From: Mastigias papua
Taxonomy: Eukaryota; Cnidaria; Scyphozoa; Rhizostomeae; Mastigiidae
Direction: 5' to 3'
DNA: 64,000 nucleotides
Assembly: GCA_964019165.1 (NCBI GenBank)
Contig: OZ025274.1
Location: 11,346,907-11,410,906 of the forward strand
In this document: in pieces, positions 12,001 through 21,219 of the stretch
Layout: each line of letters starts with the position of its first letter
Position numbering within the stretch: the first letter of the stretch is position 1
The notes under the pieces: generated by a model
Told to the model about the DNA's origin: nothing
The model's database searches: none
What the model saw: only the letters and a program-made list of their open reading frames with translations
Position numbers and translations under genes: made by a program

Positions 12001-13959
12001 ATTTTTGTTAGGTTGAAAACTTTTTCTGTGAAATGAAATTGTTGATTGTGGATGGCATAAACTCGCTAATTTCACCCATTCTCGGTGGTGGTCAAGCTCA
12101 AGGTCACATGCTTATGATGGAAATTGGAAGAATCTTGAAACAAATTGCCGTGAAGCACAATATTGCTTGCATCGTAAGTGTTTGCACGTTTGTTTTGTAA
12201 TAAGAAACAAGTATGAAAGAAACATTGGGCTCAATCCAAGCAAGAATTAAGAAACATTTAAGAAACAGATGCAGAAAAGCAGGATGAGCTGCATAAGCAA
12301 ACTTCACAAAGCTGTTTTTGCAGGAAAATCCTTTATTGAGCTGGAAGCAATATACAAACAAACTGCGCACATACTTCACAGAACCCGTATATTCTATTTC
12401 TCGTCTCACAGTTGACTTATCTTTGTTGTTGCAGAGCATTTTTAGAACAGGCTTCACGCTCTTCCGTAAAGTCCTTGAAAGCCTTGGAGAAATAAAGTGT
12501 TGTTGATGATTCTTATGAATCCCTATCCTTATGAATCCCTATCCTTGTGAATCCCTATCCTTATGAATCCCTATCCTTATGAATCCCTATCCTTATGAAT
12601 CCCTATCCTTATGAATCCCTATCCTTATGAATCCCTAATTGACATCAAATGTGCTAGGATTCTCTTAAATCCCCTGCAATATGCCTGCCCTACCAGGTAT
12701 GATTCCAAATAGCAATATTGGTATTTTATATAATAGTATTTAGAAAGTTTGTTCATTAAATGACACAGCTTTTGTACTAGCTTTTATTTTGCCACTTTAC
12801 TTTTAGAAATAATTAAAAAATCGGTTTTGTATGCTTTGTTGGTAGGCAAAGAGCCAATAGAGTTATAATCTCCTTAGATCTCTTTATTTTGCATAGATTT
12901 CTGGTGTGATTGAACCTAGCAAATATCTCCCAAAACTCCTTTTCCATTCAAGCTGTATATTAAGTAAGAAATGTACCAGGGCCCCACTAAAATTTTGTTA
13001 ATAAAAGATGTACCCTACATTTAAAGCAATCATGGACTCAGCAACCATCTCATATCAATAGATATGTCTTTGCTGGAGCCTTTAACTATGTATGCTTTCG
13101 TAGTTTGTTAGTGAAATACTAGTTCTTAATATATCATGCTTAGAGTCGGTTTTATGGTGGGTGGAAAATCAACACCTTGACAAGCTCATTCTTAGCTTAT
13201 GGAGAAAGCCCGATTTTGCTGTTAGAGACTTTCTGACTTTTGGTTTGACCCTTTAACTTTATAGGGTTACCTTTTTGAAATTTTATAGATCAGGCACATC
13301 TGGGGGTGCCATATTGGAACCCTAAAAGACATGATATATTCGTATAATTCGTATATCAGATTCTTTTTACAATAGAAGAGGAGCTGATCAAAGTTTTGAT
13401 ATAGATGGCTAGGACACCTTCCTTCTATTGTTTTTGCCTTGCTAAACGTATTTTGAAGAACATTCATGGTGCTTTTTGACTTACCATCGCTGATTTTTCA
13501 GCCTTTCTTTGTATAGAGCTCTTAGGAAATGGAGCCCAACATTGCTAGAATAGAAAGAGAGGTTATACTGACTTTGCTTGTATTTTTTTTAAGGTTGTTA
13601 ATGGTGCTGTAGTGGACACTGATCCACAAAGAACTTCCTCCCACAAACCAGCTCTTGGAAAATCTTGGAAGTCAGTTCCTCATGTCCGTCTTTATTTTGA
13701 AGTGATGGATGTTACTGATAGTATTTCAAAGAATTGCATCGCTGTTCTATCCAAATCCAGCAGACAAGTAAGGAATATTATTGCTCAAGTCTTCCATGTA
13801 TATTTGTATATTTCCCTCTTTTTGCATTTCTGGATTTGTTGTACATGTTTTCCTGCTCCTTATTACTGCCTTATTACTGCCTTTATAGTATAATTTTTCC
13901 AGAGACCCGCCCAGTTAAAAGCAGTGTTTTTCGCTTGTAAGAAGACTTTGTCATCTTGA
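2888..13959 (+). CDS. RAD51D: RAD51D, RAD51 paralogue of homologous recombination (multi-exon, 5' exons not found)
   Basis: RecA/RAD51-fold ATPase. In animals RAD51D joins RAD51B, RAD51C and XRCC2 in the nuclear BCDX2 complex, which supports RAD51 filament assembly in double-strand-break and fork repair. Seven exons are visible: 2888-3000, 6518-6599, 7316-7450, 9774-9875, 12012-12173, 13594-13767 and probably 13903-13959. In order they encode the linker and start of the core (STGID), Walker A (GIAGAGKTQ), the ALYYD strand, the helical segment, Walker B (LLIVDG with SPILGGGQ), the L2 region (KPALGKSW) and the SSRQ end. Exon sizes and phases match human RAD51D closely: the 82-nt, 135-nt and fused 162-nt exons are identical in length. 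Together the exons give about 274 residues. The missing N-terminal domain would bring it near the human 328. One junction (3000/6518) lacks a GT donor. All introns are repeat-rich, and a Penelope-like element lies just downstream. The alternative paralogues (RAD51B, RAD51C, XRCC2) fit less well. Confidence 0.9.
3026..3091. repeat. 7-bp tandem repeat (TATTGTA)n
   Basis: About nine copies of TATTGTA, with a degenerate start from about 3,003. The array begins almost directly after the RAD51D exon end at 3000, where the expected donor is missing. Confidence 0.9.
4390..4530. repeat. ATC/GTC trinucleotide tract in RAD51D intron
   Basis: Imperfect (TCA)n then (TCG)n tract. Ser-rich frames across it are not genes. 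Confidence 0.85.
4640..5660. repeat. Foldback-like repeat with inverted arms of about 110 bp
   Basis: Sequence at about 4,640-4,755 is the imperfect reverse complement of about 5,545-5,655. Shared blocks include ACCTAGGAATGGTGCAAGTT and CTGGATGATTTGACATG on the complement. The spacer also contains a direct pair near 4,910 and 5,190 sharing GGTGGAAATGAAG-type sequence. It lies entirely within an intron of RAD51D. No transposase frame is visible. Confidence 0.6.
5806..5935. repeat. ATC-rich trinucleotide tract
   Basis: Imperfect CATCATCGTCATCATC tract. It is flanked on the left by a CGGGCACAAAG-type motif (complement strand), which also flanks the GAT tract near 2,000. Confidence 0.85.
6518..6599 (+). 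CDS. RAD51D: RAD51D exon with Walker A
   Basis: It encodes [20 protein letters not shown] then IAGAGKTQ, the P-loop (GxxGxGKTQ) with the catalytic Lys and Thr. The first T completes a split codon (phase 2), so the first residue depends on the preceding exon (Thr if joined at 3000). A stop codon just upstream in this frame excludes a longer exon. The acceptor is TTTTGAAG and the donor is CAG|GTATTT. Its 82 nt equals human exon 4. Confidence 0.9.
7316..7450 (+). CDS. RAD51D: RAD51D exon equivalent to human exon 5
   Basis: Acceptor GTTTATAG, phase 0, donor CAG|GTGATT. It encodes [20 protein letters not shown] followed by [15 protein letters not shown]. The segment to ALYYD is 21 residues, equal to the human segment to VLYVD. 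The exon is 135 nt, identical in length to human exon 5. Confidence 0.9.
8755..9180. mobile_element. MITE-like G-rich repeat in RAD51D intron
   Basis: Two related G-rich blocks sharing ATTAGCGGGGGGAGGG or AATAAGATCGGGGGAGG sequence lie at about 8,760-8,830 and 9,130-9,180. A reverse-orientation relative with CATCCCCCGCTCTTATTATG lies at 11,150-11,225. This looks like termini of a non-autonomous DNA transposon family. No coding region is seen. Confidence 0.4.
9774..9875 (+). CDS. RAD51D: RAD51D exon equivalent to human exon 6
   Basis: Acceptor CTTTTTTCTAG, phase 0 at both ends, donor ACG|GTGCGG. It encodes 34 residues including [20 protein letters not shown], with the helix continuing [10 protein letters not shown], aligned to human EALRRIQVVHAFD and QMLDVLQEL. 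It is six nucleotides longer than the human exon. Confidence 0.85.
10409..10733. mobile_element. MITE with about 26-bp terminal inverted repeats
   Basis: The left end CAGTAATAGCCCGAATATAG, continuing GAGCCT, is matched by the complement of the right end, CAGAAACAGTCCGCGTATAA then GAGCCT. The element is about 325 bp and non-coding. A target-site duplication was not clear. It lies in the intron after the 9774-9875 exon. Confidence 0.65.
12012..12173 (+). CDS. RAD51D: RAD51D exon with Walker B (human exons 7 and 8 fused)
   Basis: Acceptor ATTTTTGTTAG, donor ATC|GTAAGT, 162 nt, 54 codons, phase 0. It encodes [40 protein letters not shown] and ends NIACI. The Walker B Asp codon is at 12051-12053. 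Human exons 7 (91 nt) and 8 (71 nt) also sum to 162 nt, so the human intron inside this block is absent here. Confidence 0.92.
12512..12637. repeat. 16-bp minisatellite
   Basis: About eight near-identical tandem copies of ATGAATCCCTATCCTT in a RAD51D intron, with one A-to-G variant in the third copy. The low divergence implies recent expansion. Confidence 0.95.
13594..13767 (+). CDS. RAD51D: RAD51D exon equivalent to human exon 9
   Basis: Acceptor TATTTTTTTTAAG, donor CAA|GTAAGG, 58 codons, phase 0. It starts [12 protein letters not shown], contains the family signature [19 protein letters not shown] and ends [11 protein letters not shown], matching human KPALGRSW and LAKSSRQ. It is three codons longer than the human exon. 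Confidence 0.92.
13903..13959 (+). CDS. RAD51D: Probable terminal exon of RAD51D
   Basis: After a 135-nt intron, the acceptor TAATTTTTCCAG is followed in phase 0 by [18 protein letters not shown] and a TGA at 13957-13959. The human protein also follows SSRQ with a short proline-led tail (PTGFQEM). The tail is poorly conserved, so the call rests on phase, acceptor quality and position. A more distal last exon beyond the TA tract cannot be excluded. Confidence 0.5.
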   Translation, partial: RPAQLKAVFFACKKTLSS

Positions 13960-13984
13960 ATATCGCAGTAGTCGGACTAACTAA

Positions 13985-14259
<275 letters not shown>

Positions 14260-14370
14260 ATATATGCTAGAATACATATATATTTATGTATTTATATATA
14301 TTTATATTTGTCTGATATTTGAGAGTAGATGAAAAATCAAAAAATTGCGACAATACTTTGCAGCTTGCAA

Positions 14371-14403
14371 GACACGTTGCGAATTGTTCCAGTCCATCAT
14401 CAG
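14371..14403 (-). ncRNA. Degenerate hammerhead-like motif in left (inverted) arm
   Basis: On the minus strand it reads CTGATGATGGACTGGAACAA then TTCGCAACGTGTC. The essential GAAA of the core is GCAA here, so this copy is probably inactive. Confidence 0.45.
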
Positions 14404-14630
14404 TTGCTAAATGCAATGAAAAATCTCTAGGTACATAAATAAACGTTAAATAGTCAATCGAATATATTAATCGAAAAAAGAATCAATGTAGCGAAAAGGA
14501 ATGAAACAGTTTTAGAAGTAGAGTTAAAAGGATAAAGAAAAGTTAGACTGCTGAATCTGCTTATTTAGATCAAGCCTTTCCCACAAAGTATGCAATGCCT
14601 CTTTAACTCCTCTATTATACTACCGTTTAG

Positions 14631-15605
14631 ATGTATTATGTCTTCTGCTCAGACACAATTATAAATCTTTGTAATCTTCTTCAACTTCACTTGGTTGATA
14701 CATATACTATTTCTGATTCTTTCTTTTTTGTCCAAGAACTTAAGAGTGTTGATATTTCTAGTAAATTTATGGCATCGTTTGACGTTGTAATTTTATTTAC
14801 TGTTATTCCTCTTAATGAGTCTATTAATCTTGCTGTTTGATACCTTGCTGAAGGAAACACTAACTTCTAGCTTTCCAAATCTGATCTTACTAGGCTTTTT
14901 TCAATTACAACTTCTCAAACTCACTGTCTTTTTAACGGTAGAGTCTATGACAAAATAGATGGTGTTGCTATGGGCTCACCACTTGCACCTGTACTAGCTA
15001 ATCTATTCCTAGGGCTTCATGAAAATATATGGCTTAACAAGTATTAAGGCCCTCCTGTTCAGTTTTGTCGACATTATGTTGATGACACTTTTTGTCTTTT
15101 CAATACTGACCATGATGCCTTATCATTCTTTGATTTTCTCTACTCACAACACCCACGCATCAAATTCACTATGGAAATGGAAACTGATAAGCCACATCAT
15201 ATTTCATATTGCCATATCTTAAGCTTTCCAATTTTACCCAAGATAAGGTGCGTATGCTTGTCGATAGATACTGTAACAATCTTGAAATAAAAGCAGCATT
15301 TTGTCCTTGAAGATTATAAACTTGATATCGATTAAGGATTATGTCCTCAGATAGCTTCGCTGTTATGCAGTGTATAAATTTAATGTTTCGTGTGTAATTC
15401 CGTGTATATTGGCATGAGCATTTATTTACTGATAAAGATTCTAAATTTTTTTAAGTCTTAAAGGTTCTTAGTTGTTTTGTAAATAGGCTTGCAATGATAG
15501 CAGTTTTAAAGTGTTGGATTTTGCGAACACTCCTTATAAACTTAAGATTAAAGAGGCACGGTATATCTTGCTGGAAAGGCCTGATCTAAATAAGCAGATT
15601 TAGCA
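14631..15605 (+). pseudogene. Penelope-like reverse transcriptase, decayed
   Basis: Reverse transcriptase fragments appear in order: FMASFDVVILFTVIPLNESI (RT motif A region, catalytic Asp in FDVV); FNGRVYDKIDGVAMGSPLAP then VLANLFLG (motif B); HYVDDTFCLF (motif C, YVDD catalytic pair at 15075-15086); and KIEARY-like LKIKEARYILLERPDLNKQI near the end, resembling the C-terminal end of the GIY-YIG endonuclease that many of these elements carry. Stops and frame changes separate the blocks, and most of the endonuclease is not recognisable. It is therefore an inactive copy. The N-terminal half of the protein is absent, indicating 5' truncation. The family call is firm from motif A-C spacing and the IDGVAMGSPL signature. 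Confidence 0.85.
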
Positions 15606-15750
15606 TTATAGCTTTTCATTAATCTTTTAGCTCTTTTCCTATAAACGTTTCGCTCCTTTTCGCTACATTGATTCCGTTTTCGATTAATATATCCGATTGA
15701 TGCTTTAACGCTTATTTATTTAGCTAAAGGTTTTTCATTCTATTTAGCAA

Positions 15751-15783
15751 CTGATGATGGATTGGAACAATCTGAAACATGTC
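15751..15783 (+). ncRNA. Candidate hammerhead ribozyme motif in right arm
   Basis: CTGATGA is followed by a possible stem (GGATTG, loop GAA, CAATCT), then GAAAC and ATGTC. This matches the hammerhead core CUGAUGA...GAAAC with a six-pair stem II and one extra U. Hammerheads are reported in Penelope-like elements, which supports the call. Self-cleavage is not shown. Confidence 0.55.
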
Positions 15784-16269
15784 TTGTAAACTAGAAAGTT
15801 TTTATTGCAATTACTTGGCCTACAGATTTCAAATTTGTCAATTACATATGACTATTGACTTATGCAACACGCTTTCAATTTACTGTAACTTTTCATGGGA
15901 ATTTCGGGGACAATTCAATTAGGGAGTTAGCAATTTTTCTTCCTAATCTCAATAAAATTGTGTTAAAGGAAGTTGGTAAATCTGAAAAGTTCTGCATAAC
16001 ATCAATTGGACTCGAATGCTTGAACTCAAGATGATAGTACTTTCAGCACCATAAGGTACAACATTTCTCTTTTAATGTAGTGACCTCAGTGGAGTTTTCT
16101 TCTGTAGACCTTGTATTCGTAAGTCATTGTCGTACCTGGTTATACATACACCAAGTTTCAAAACACTATGTTCCGAGGAGGATATGTTAAAATTGCATTT
16201 CACCAGGAAATCTGCCAGGGGGATGCTTGCATGTTTGTACTATAAATTTCATTTCTAGTTTATAAACTA

Positions 16270-16324
<55 letters not shown>
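16270..16324. repeat. (TA)n microsatellite
   Basis: Perfect TA run of about 55 bp between unrelated repeats. Confidence 0.95.
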
Positions 16325-16325
<1 letters not shown>

Positions 16326-16609
16326 CGTGGCTTGGACGATCCTTGAGATGGTATCCAAATCGTACATTCTTTTTTATCGTACTGTGGGTAAATGACATCA
16401 AATGTAGCAGGATTTGTTGTATACAACAGGGTGGAAATTCCTGGAAGCTCCTGGAAAGCCACTACTCCTGGAAACTCCTGGAATGCAATTTACCTCCTGG
16501 AAAATTCCTGGAAGCCTATCTTGTTAATTATAGTTGTTGATAACTAAATTTCCCAATATCCATTTTCTCTTCCCTCGAAACATTTACATATTCAATCATG
16601 CGTCTGTTT

Positions 16610-16963
16610 TCAATTGATATAAATCATCTTATAAATTGTGAAAACATCATCATCAACTATGGTTGGGTCGTGTCCGATCTGCCGTGGCCTCCTGCACGAA
16701 CTTCCTCCGTCTGTCTCTATCTCTTGCCATCTCCACCGCCACACACACTCCACCGCCACACACACTCCACCACACACTCGTACTACGTCCTCAATGAATC
16801 GTGTCTTCGGCCGACCCGGTCCCTGTCCCCGCGGTCCATAAACCGAACCCAGAAGTAGTGCTCTGTCAATTCCACTTTCCTCCCTCAAAATTTGGCCAAC
16901 CAAACTAAGCTTCCTTTGCAATATAGAATCTAGAAGCCTTGAGTCTGGTTGCATTTTTCTCAT
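16610..16963 (-). pseudogene. LINE reverse transcriptase C-terminal fragment (RTE-like)
   Basis: The minus-strand frame has LLDSILQRKLSLVGQILREE, then PRGQGPGRPKTRFIEDV and GGSSCRRPRQIGHDPTI. This resembles the region after the thumb in RTE-like and related LINE polymerases, where the short 'G(R/K)..GRP...W' segment is typical. An insert rich in CV/WR, arising from a CCACCACACACTC-type repeat, interrupts it. It is non-functional. Confidence 0.55.
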
Positions 16964-17246
16964 GACCTGAAAACGGATCGTGTAAAATATGATTAAAATC
17001 AGTTACAACTTGACAGTTGGATCCCGGCAGGGCCAGTCCCCACCCCAGCCAGGGTTTTCAAATGTTGCCAAATTAAGTTAAGGGGGCGTTAAGATAATAA
17101 ATCCAGACTTATTCTATGTTGTGAATTTCCAATGCACAGCACAGGCAATGATTAATTCATTATAAGTACTCTTGACTTCTGAATGAACCTTGAAGGCTAT
17201 TTATGTTAGAGGTGTATTCCAACAGACAATATCAGGATCTAATGTA

Positions 17247-17335
17247 CAATGGAACCCTGTTAATACGGTCACCAACGGGACACCAGAAAATTGGCCTTAT
17301 TAACGGGGTAGCTGTATTAGCGAGGAAGTGTCAAA
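17247..17335. mobile_element. pogo/Tigger-like transposon terminus
   Basis: CAATGGAACCCTGTTAATAC, then GGTCACCAACGGGACACC and TTATTAACGGGGTAGCTGT. This type of end sequence is common in Tigger/Jerky-type DNA transposons of marine invertebrates. Only one end was found. Confidence 0.5.
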
Positions 17336-17759
17336 TATCGGAGTTCAAGGGGTAGAAATTAATAGGATGTGCTGATTGCCATTATGTTTGAAGCTTAGCA
17401 ATAAAATCTATTATTACTGCTGTCATGTCGTGCCCCCTCAATTTCCCATTGATTAGGATTTTGTAGTTTGTGAGTACTGTAAATACTTCTGGAAATTTTC
17501 CTTGATATGGCATTTACCTTCGTCTTTCCATTGATAGCTGCATAGGCGGATAGCATGTTGATTTTGTGTCAGATAGCTAAGACTTTCGGAGCTTTGGAGG
17601 GAGGGCATTTTGAACCTGGCCCCAGTGCAAACCACATTTGGCCGCCACTGACAGAAAAAATGAGAGCAAGTTCTCCTGAAAAACCTCCAGAAAACTCCTG
17701 GAATTTCTTTGCAAGATATGATGACCACCCTGGGCAGGGGTGCTAAACTAGGAGACATT

Positions 17760-18680
17760 TGTGAAAACGAGTGAAATTTGATATGTTGTAAGACAAAGTT
17801 ACCTAGTTTACCCCTAGTTTGAGTTTTGGGATCTGATAAACATGCCAGCTAACCTGGCCCGTTCTAGACTTGAGTAATCATCAGCTTTAGACAAGGGTAT
17901 CTTTATCTTTGTCATCGGCTTATGTTTCACTCTTGCGCGATCAATTCTGACACTAAATTTGCTTTTAAACCTGTCATACATTCGCCTTTAATGCAGAATC
18001 AACGATTATCGTGATAAAGTCGTTTACTGGAATTCATCAATTCATCATGGCTGACATATAGGAACATAAATGCAATCACACTGCCAACAGTTTTGGGAAG
18101 TTATTGTTAATAAGAAACCTATGATATCACCATTCTTCGCATCTGGTACTTAATATTGCCCTTGATTATAAACGCTAGTCAGAGAAATTTGGCAGTTCCC
18201 ATTCTGCTTCGTTATAGAGCTCTTTTCAGGTTATGCAGTTCCCATTTTGAGCCACTGTAGAGCTCCCCTGGTGATCGGTTCATGCACAGCCAAATCATTG
18301 CTGGTTCAACAGTATTCTGAATGGATTCCTTATTTTTGAATATACACGATATGATTCATTGATTAGAATACATTGTTTATGTAGAATATGAGATAAGACT
18401 TTTCAGTAATCCCTAAGGTAGACTATTTTAGTTCAAGACAGTTGACTGAGGGTTTTCCGTAACTACTTTGAAGCAGAATGTAGCATTCTTAATACTTTCG
18501 CCGATTTCGAATTGACTGAAGGAAATATTTTTTGGCGCAAGAACAATTGCTGGACCTTGAAGATTTGCAACTATGATATCATTGAGAATGAGTACTGGGT
18601 ATCCTTAGGCGATCCATTTCCTTGGCAGAGTGATTTCGTCCACTTATTTATACTAGGAAATTTTATATTTCATCAAATTT
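17760..18680. other. No recognisable feature
   Basis: AT-rich sequence without a convincing gene, RNA or transposon signal. Confidence 0.5.
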
Positions 18681-18689
18681 TGATCAGGA

Positions 18690-19560
18690 AAATGGAAGCT
18701 GGAAGGTATAAGATATACCCTCTCTGGTATTTGCTGTATGCCGGAAGCTGGAGGGTATCAAATTTGACCTCAATTATTTTCTTGTATAGCAGAAGATGGA
18801 AAGTGTCAAATATTGCCCTTTAAAGAATATTTCAAATAATTTAAAGCAGAAGCTAACAGTATTCATATATCCTTCTCCGGTATTTTGCTGTATGTTGGAA
18901 GCTGTAGACTATCAAATATAACCTGAGATGTTTTGCAGTATGCAGGAAGATGGAAAGTATCAAATATAACCTAAGCTGGAAAGTACGACATATAACCTTC
19001 TAAAGTATTTTATTGTACAACGAAAGATGAAGAGTTTCCATGTACCCTTCTCAAGCATTTTGCTGTATGCTGGAAGCTGTAAAAAGTATAGCCTTCTCGG
19101 GTGTTTTGCTTTATGCAGGAAGTTGTAGAATATCAGATATTACCTTCACTGGTATTTTGCTGCATGTGGAAAGCAGGAAATTATCAAATATAACTTTCTT
19201 TGGTATTTTGCTTCACGTTGGAAGCTGGAAAGTATCAACTATTACCATCTCAGGTATGCTGTTGAATGACTGAGGCTGGAAAATATCAAATATAACTTTC
19301 TAAAGTATTTTGCTGTATAACAGAGCTCCAATGTGTCAAATAAAGCCTTGTGTAATTTGCTGCGGAAAAGAAGCTGGAAAGTATCAAGATATAACCTTCC
19401 CAGGTGTTTTGCGATATACCGAAATCTGAAAAATATCCAGTATAACCTTCTGTAGGGTTCTACTGTACAATAGAACCTGGAAAGTATGGAGTAGTACCTT
19501 TTCAGGTGTTTATGACAGAGACTGGAAAGTGTCAGATGTGACTTTCTCGGGTATTACTTT
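18690..19560. repeat. Decayed tandem repeat with unit near 51 bp
   Basis: Roughly 15 diverged copies of a unit built from TATTTTGCTGTATGCTGGAA then GCTGGAAAGTATCAAATATA and ACCTTCTC. In part of it (19,090-19,260) the period is exactly 51 bp and the frame gives repeated 17-residue units of the type FSGVLLYAGSCRISDIT. Copies elsewhere are out of frame with stops, so it is treated as a satellite and not a gene. Confidence 0.75.
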
Positions 19561-19564
19561 ATAA

Positions 19565-20240
19565 CCGAATGTCTTCACAGAATTTAATGCATGAAGGAGT
19601 ACCTGTAGAATTGTTCCGTAATCGTCTTTAATTTCTTGTACCATGCTTGCCTTAAGAAACAATGCTTAGATGTGTTGCAGGTTAATGAAAGCAGAGTTTT
19701 ATACATATTAACTTCGGACCCAACCCTGTTCCTTTCTAGGGGTTTCTTAGTTGACCGTTCTGTAAAAATTATCAGAGGCATAGCTACTGGAGATGTAGGG
19801 AGTGTCACACGGCCAAAATATCCTAACAGTAAAAAAGTCGTGCAAAGATTTGGAACATTGAAGAACGTCATTCACTGCTACGTTTTAAACGAGCGTTTAT
19901 AAATGACTGTGAGAGACAGCATCGTTTACACTTAAATTCTCATTTCATTTAATTGAATTTAGGTTTTACCTATAATGTTTAGGTAGAATGTGGGCAAACA
20001 ATATTTGACAACCTCTAATGCTTTACATATCGACAAGTCCCTGAATGTGCCGTTATCCGTTGTTTTATTATTTTTGTCATTTAAAAGGTCTTCGTATGTT
20101 CCTAAAGGAGACCTAAGTCTGCAATCATTTCGGATATCACAACTATGTGTGTGCATGGCCCTAGTACCAAGGTTATCATTGTGCATTGAGATTACTATAT
20201 CCACAAGCTAACTGAATGGTTCTAAAGCAAAGCAATTTCA
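19565..20240. other. No recognisable feature
   Basis: Short open frames only, none resembling a known protein. Confidence 0.5.
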
Positions 20241-20249
20241 TGCAGCCCT

Positions 20250-20467
<218 letters not shown>

Positions 20468-20623
20468 TGCTTTTGCATTGAAACTGATATACATATATAA
20501 CATGCAGTATATATAAATTCTTTTCTGATGAAGCTAAACACGAAAAATTAAGGAGTCGTTTTTATTCTGAAGATCCATATTATATTTTAAGAACTTTATG
20601 TCTAAAGGCTAGTGAGTAATATA

Positions 20624-21216
20624 CATTGGAGTCCCTATATGACGAACTCTGGATACAGCGAACTTCTCGGTATAACGAACTAAATGACTATTCCCTTGGA
20701 TTCTGCCTAACAAACTCCTTACTAACTCTCTTGTTATAACGAACCCCGGATATAACGAACTCTCGTTATTACGAACCAAATTTGATGTCTCTTCACCAAA
20801 ATTGCCTTCGGTATAAAGAATTTTCGATGAATTGTTCACTTGTAGTTGGGATTTACTGTGGAATCTCCATGAAACCCACACACCTTAGGGCGGACACCTC
20901 TATAATACGGACAGTAAGTCAAGTAACCGAATGTTTTCTTACAAAGTGGACACTTCCATAAGGCGCACTTTAAGCAAACACTGCCAAGACATTGTTTTGG
21001 AATTTTTCAAACATGCATTTTTTGTGATGCTGAAAATAGAGACAAAGTGCGTTTGGAGAAGTTGGTGATAGTCTTTGCAAACCAACAGAAAAGTTTGTGA
21101 GATGTCTACTGCGAAAATACCTAAGAAGAAATAGTGCTCCCGTTTTCGCCAGCTCCCGATGTAACGAACTATTCTCTGGTTTCCTTCAGAGTTCATTATG
21201 TTGAGGTTCCTCTTTA
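20624..21216. mobile_element. Non-autonomous pogo/Tigger-type MITE
   Basis: The left end CATTGGAGTCCCTATATGAC, continuing GAACTC, is the inverted match of the right end GAGTTCATTATGTTGAGGTT. Internal sub-terminal blocks repeat the TATAACGAACTCTCGTTATT-type motif several times. These 'ATAACGAACT' ends are characteristic of Tigger-like elements. A flanking TA at the left fits the TA target preference. About 590 bp, no transposase frame. Confidence 0.75.
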
Positions 21217-21219
21217 TAT

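Larger units (their letters stand above)
14310..15835 (+). mobile_element. Penelope-like retroelement with inverted 3'-end arms
   Basis: The left arm (about 14,310-14,620) is the reverse complement of the right arm (about 15,540-15,835). Shared stretches include GATCTAAATAAGCAGATT and the CTGATGATGG motif region. Between them lies a decayed Penelope-type reverse transcriptase. The right arm holds the protein's C-terminal end and 3' UTR, so the left arm is an inverted copy of the element's own 3' end. Penelope-like elements are known for such terminal partial copies. A TA tract abuts the left edge. Confidence 0.85.
16428..17737. mobile_element. Possible DNA transposon remnant with CCTGGAA repeats at both ends
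   Basis: The left end CAGGGTGGAAATTCCTGGAA and the right end CTCCTGGAATTTC...ACCACCCTG have mirrored termini, and both ends carry short CTCCTGGAAA repeats. The interior contains an unrelated LINE fragment and a Tigger-like fragment. It may be a composite and the call is weak. Confidence 0.3.

Noticed and set aside
12481..12640. CRISPR-like regular repeats
   Set aside because: Repeats are directly tandem with no spacers; the 128-bp and 22-bp arrays likewise are satellites, and the genome is eukaryotic.
19040..19273. Repeat protein of 17-residue units
   Set aside because: The frame is open only over a few units; neighbouring units of the same repeat are frameshifted and contain stops.
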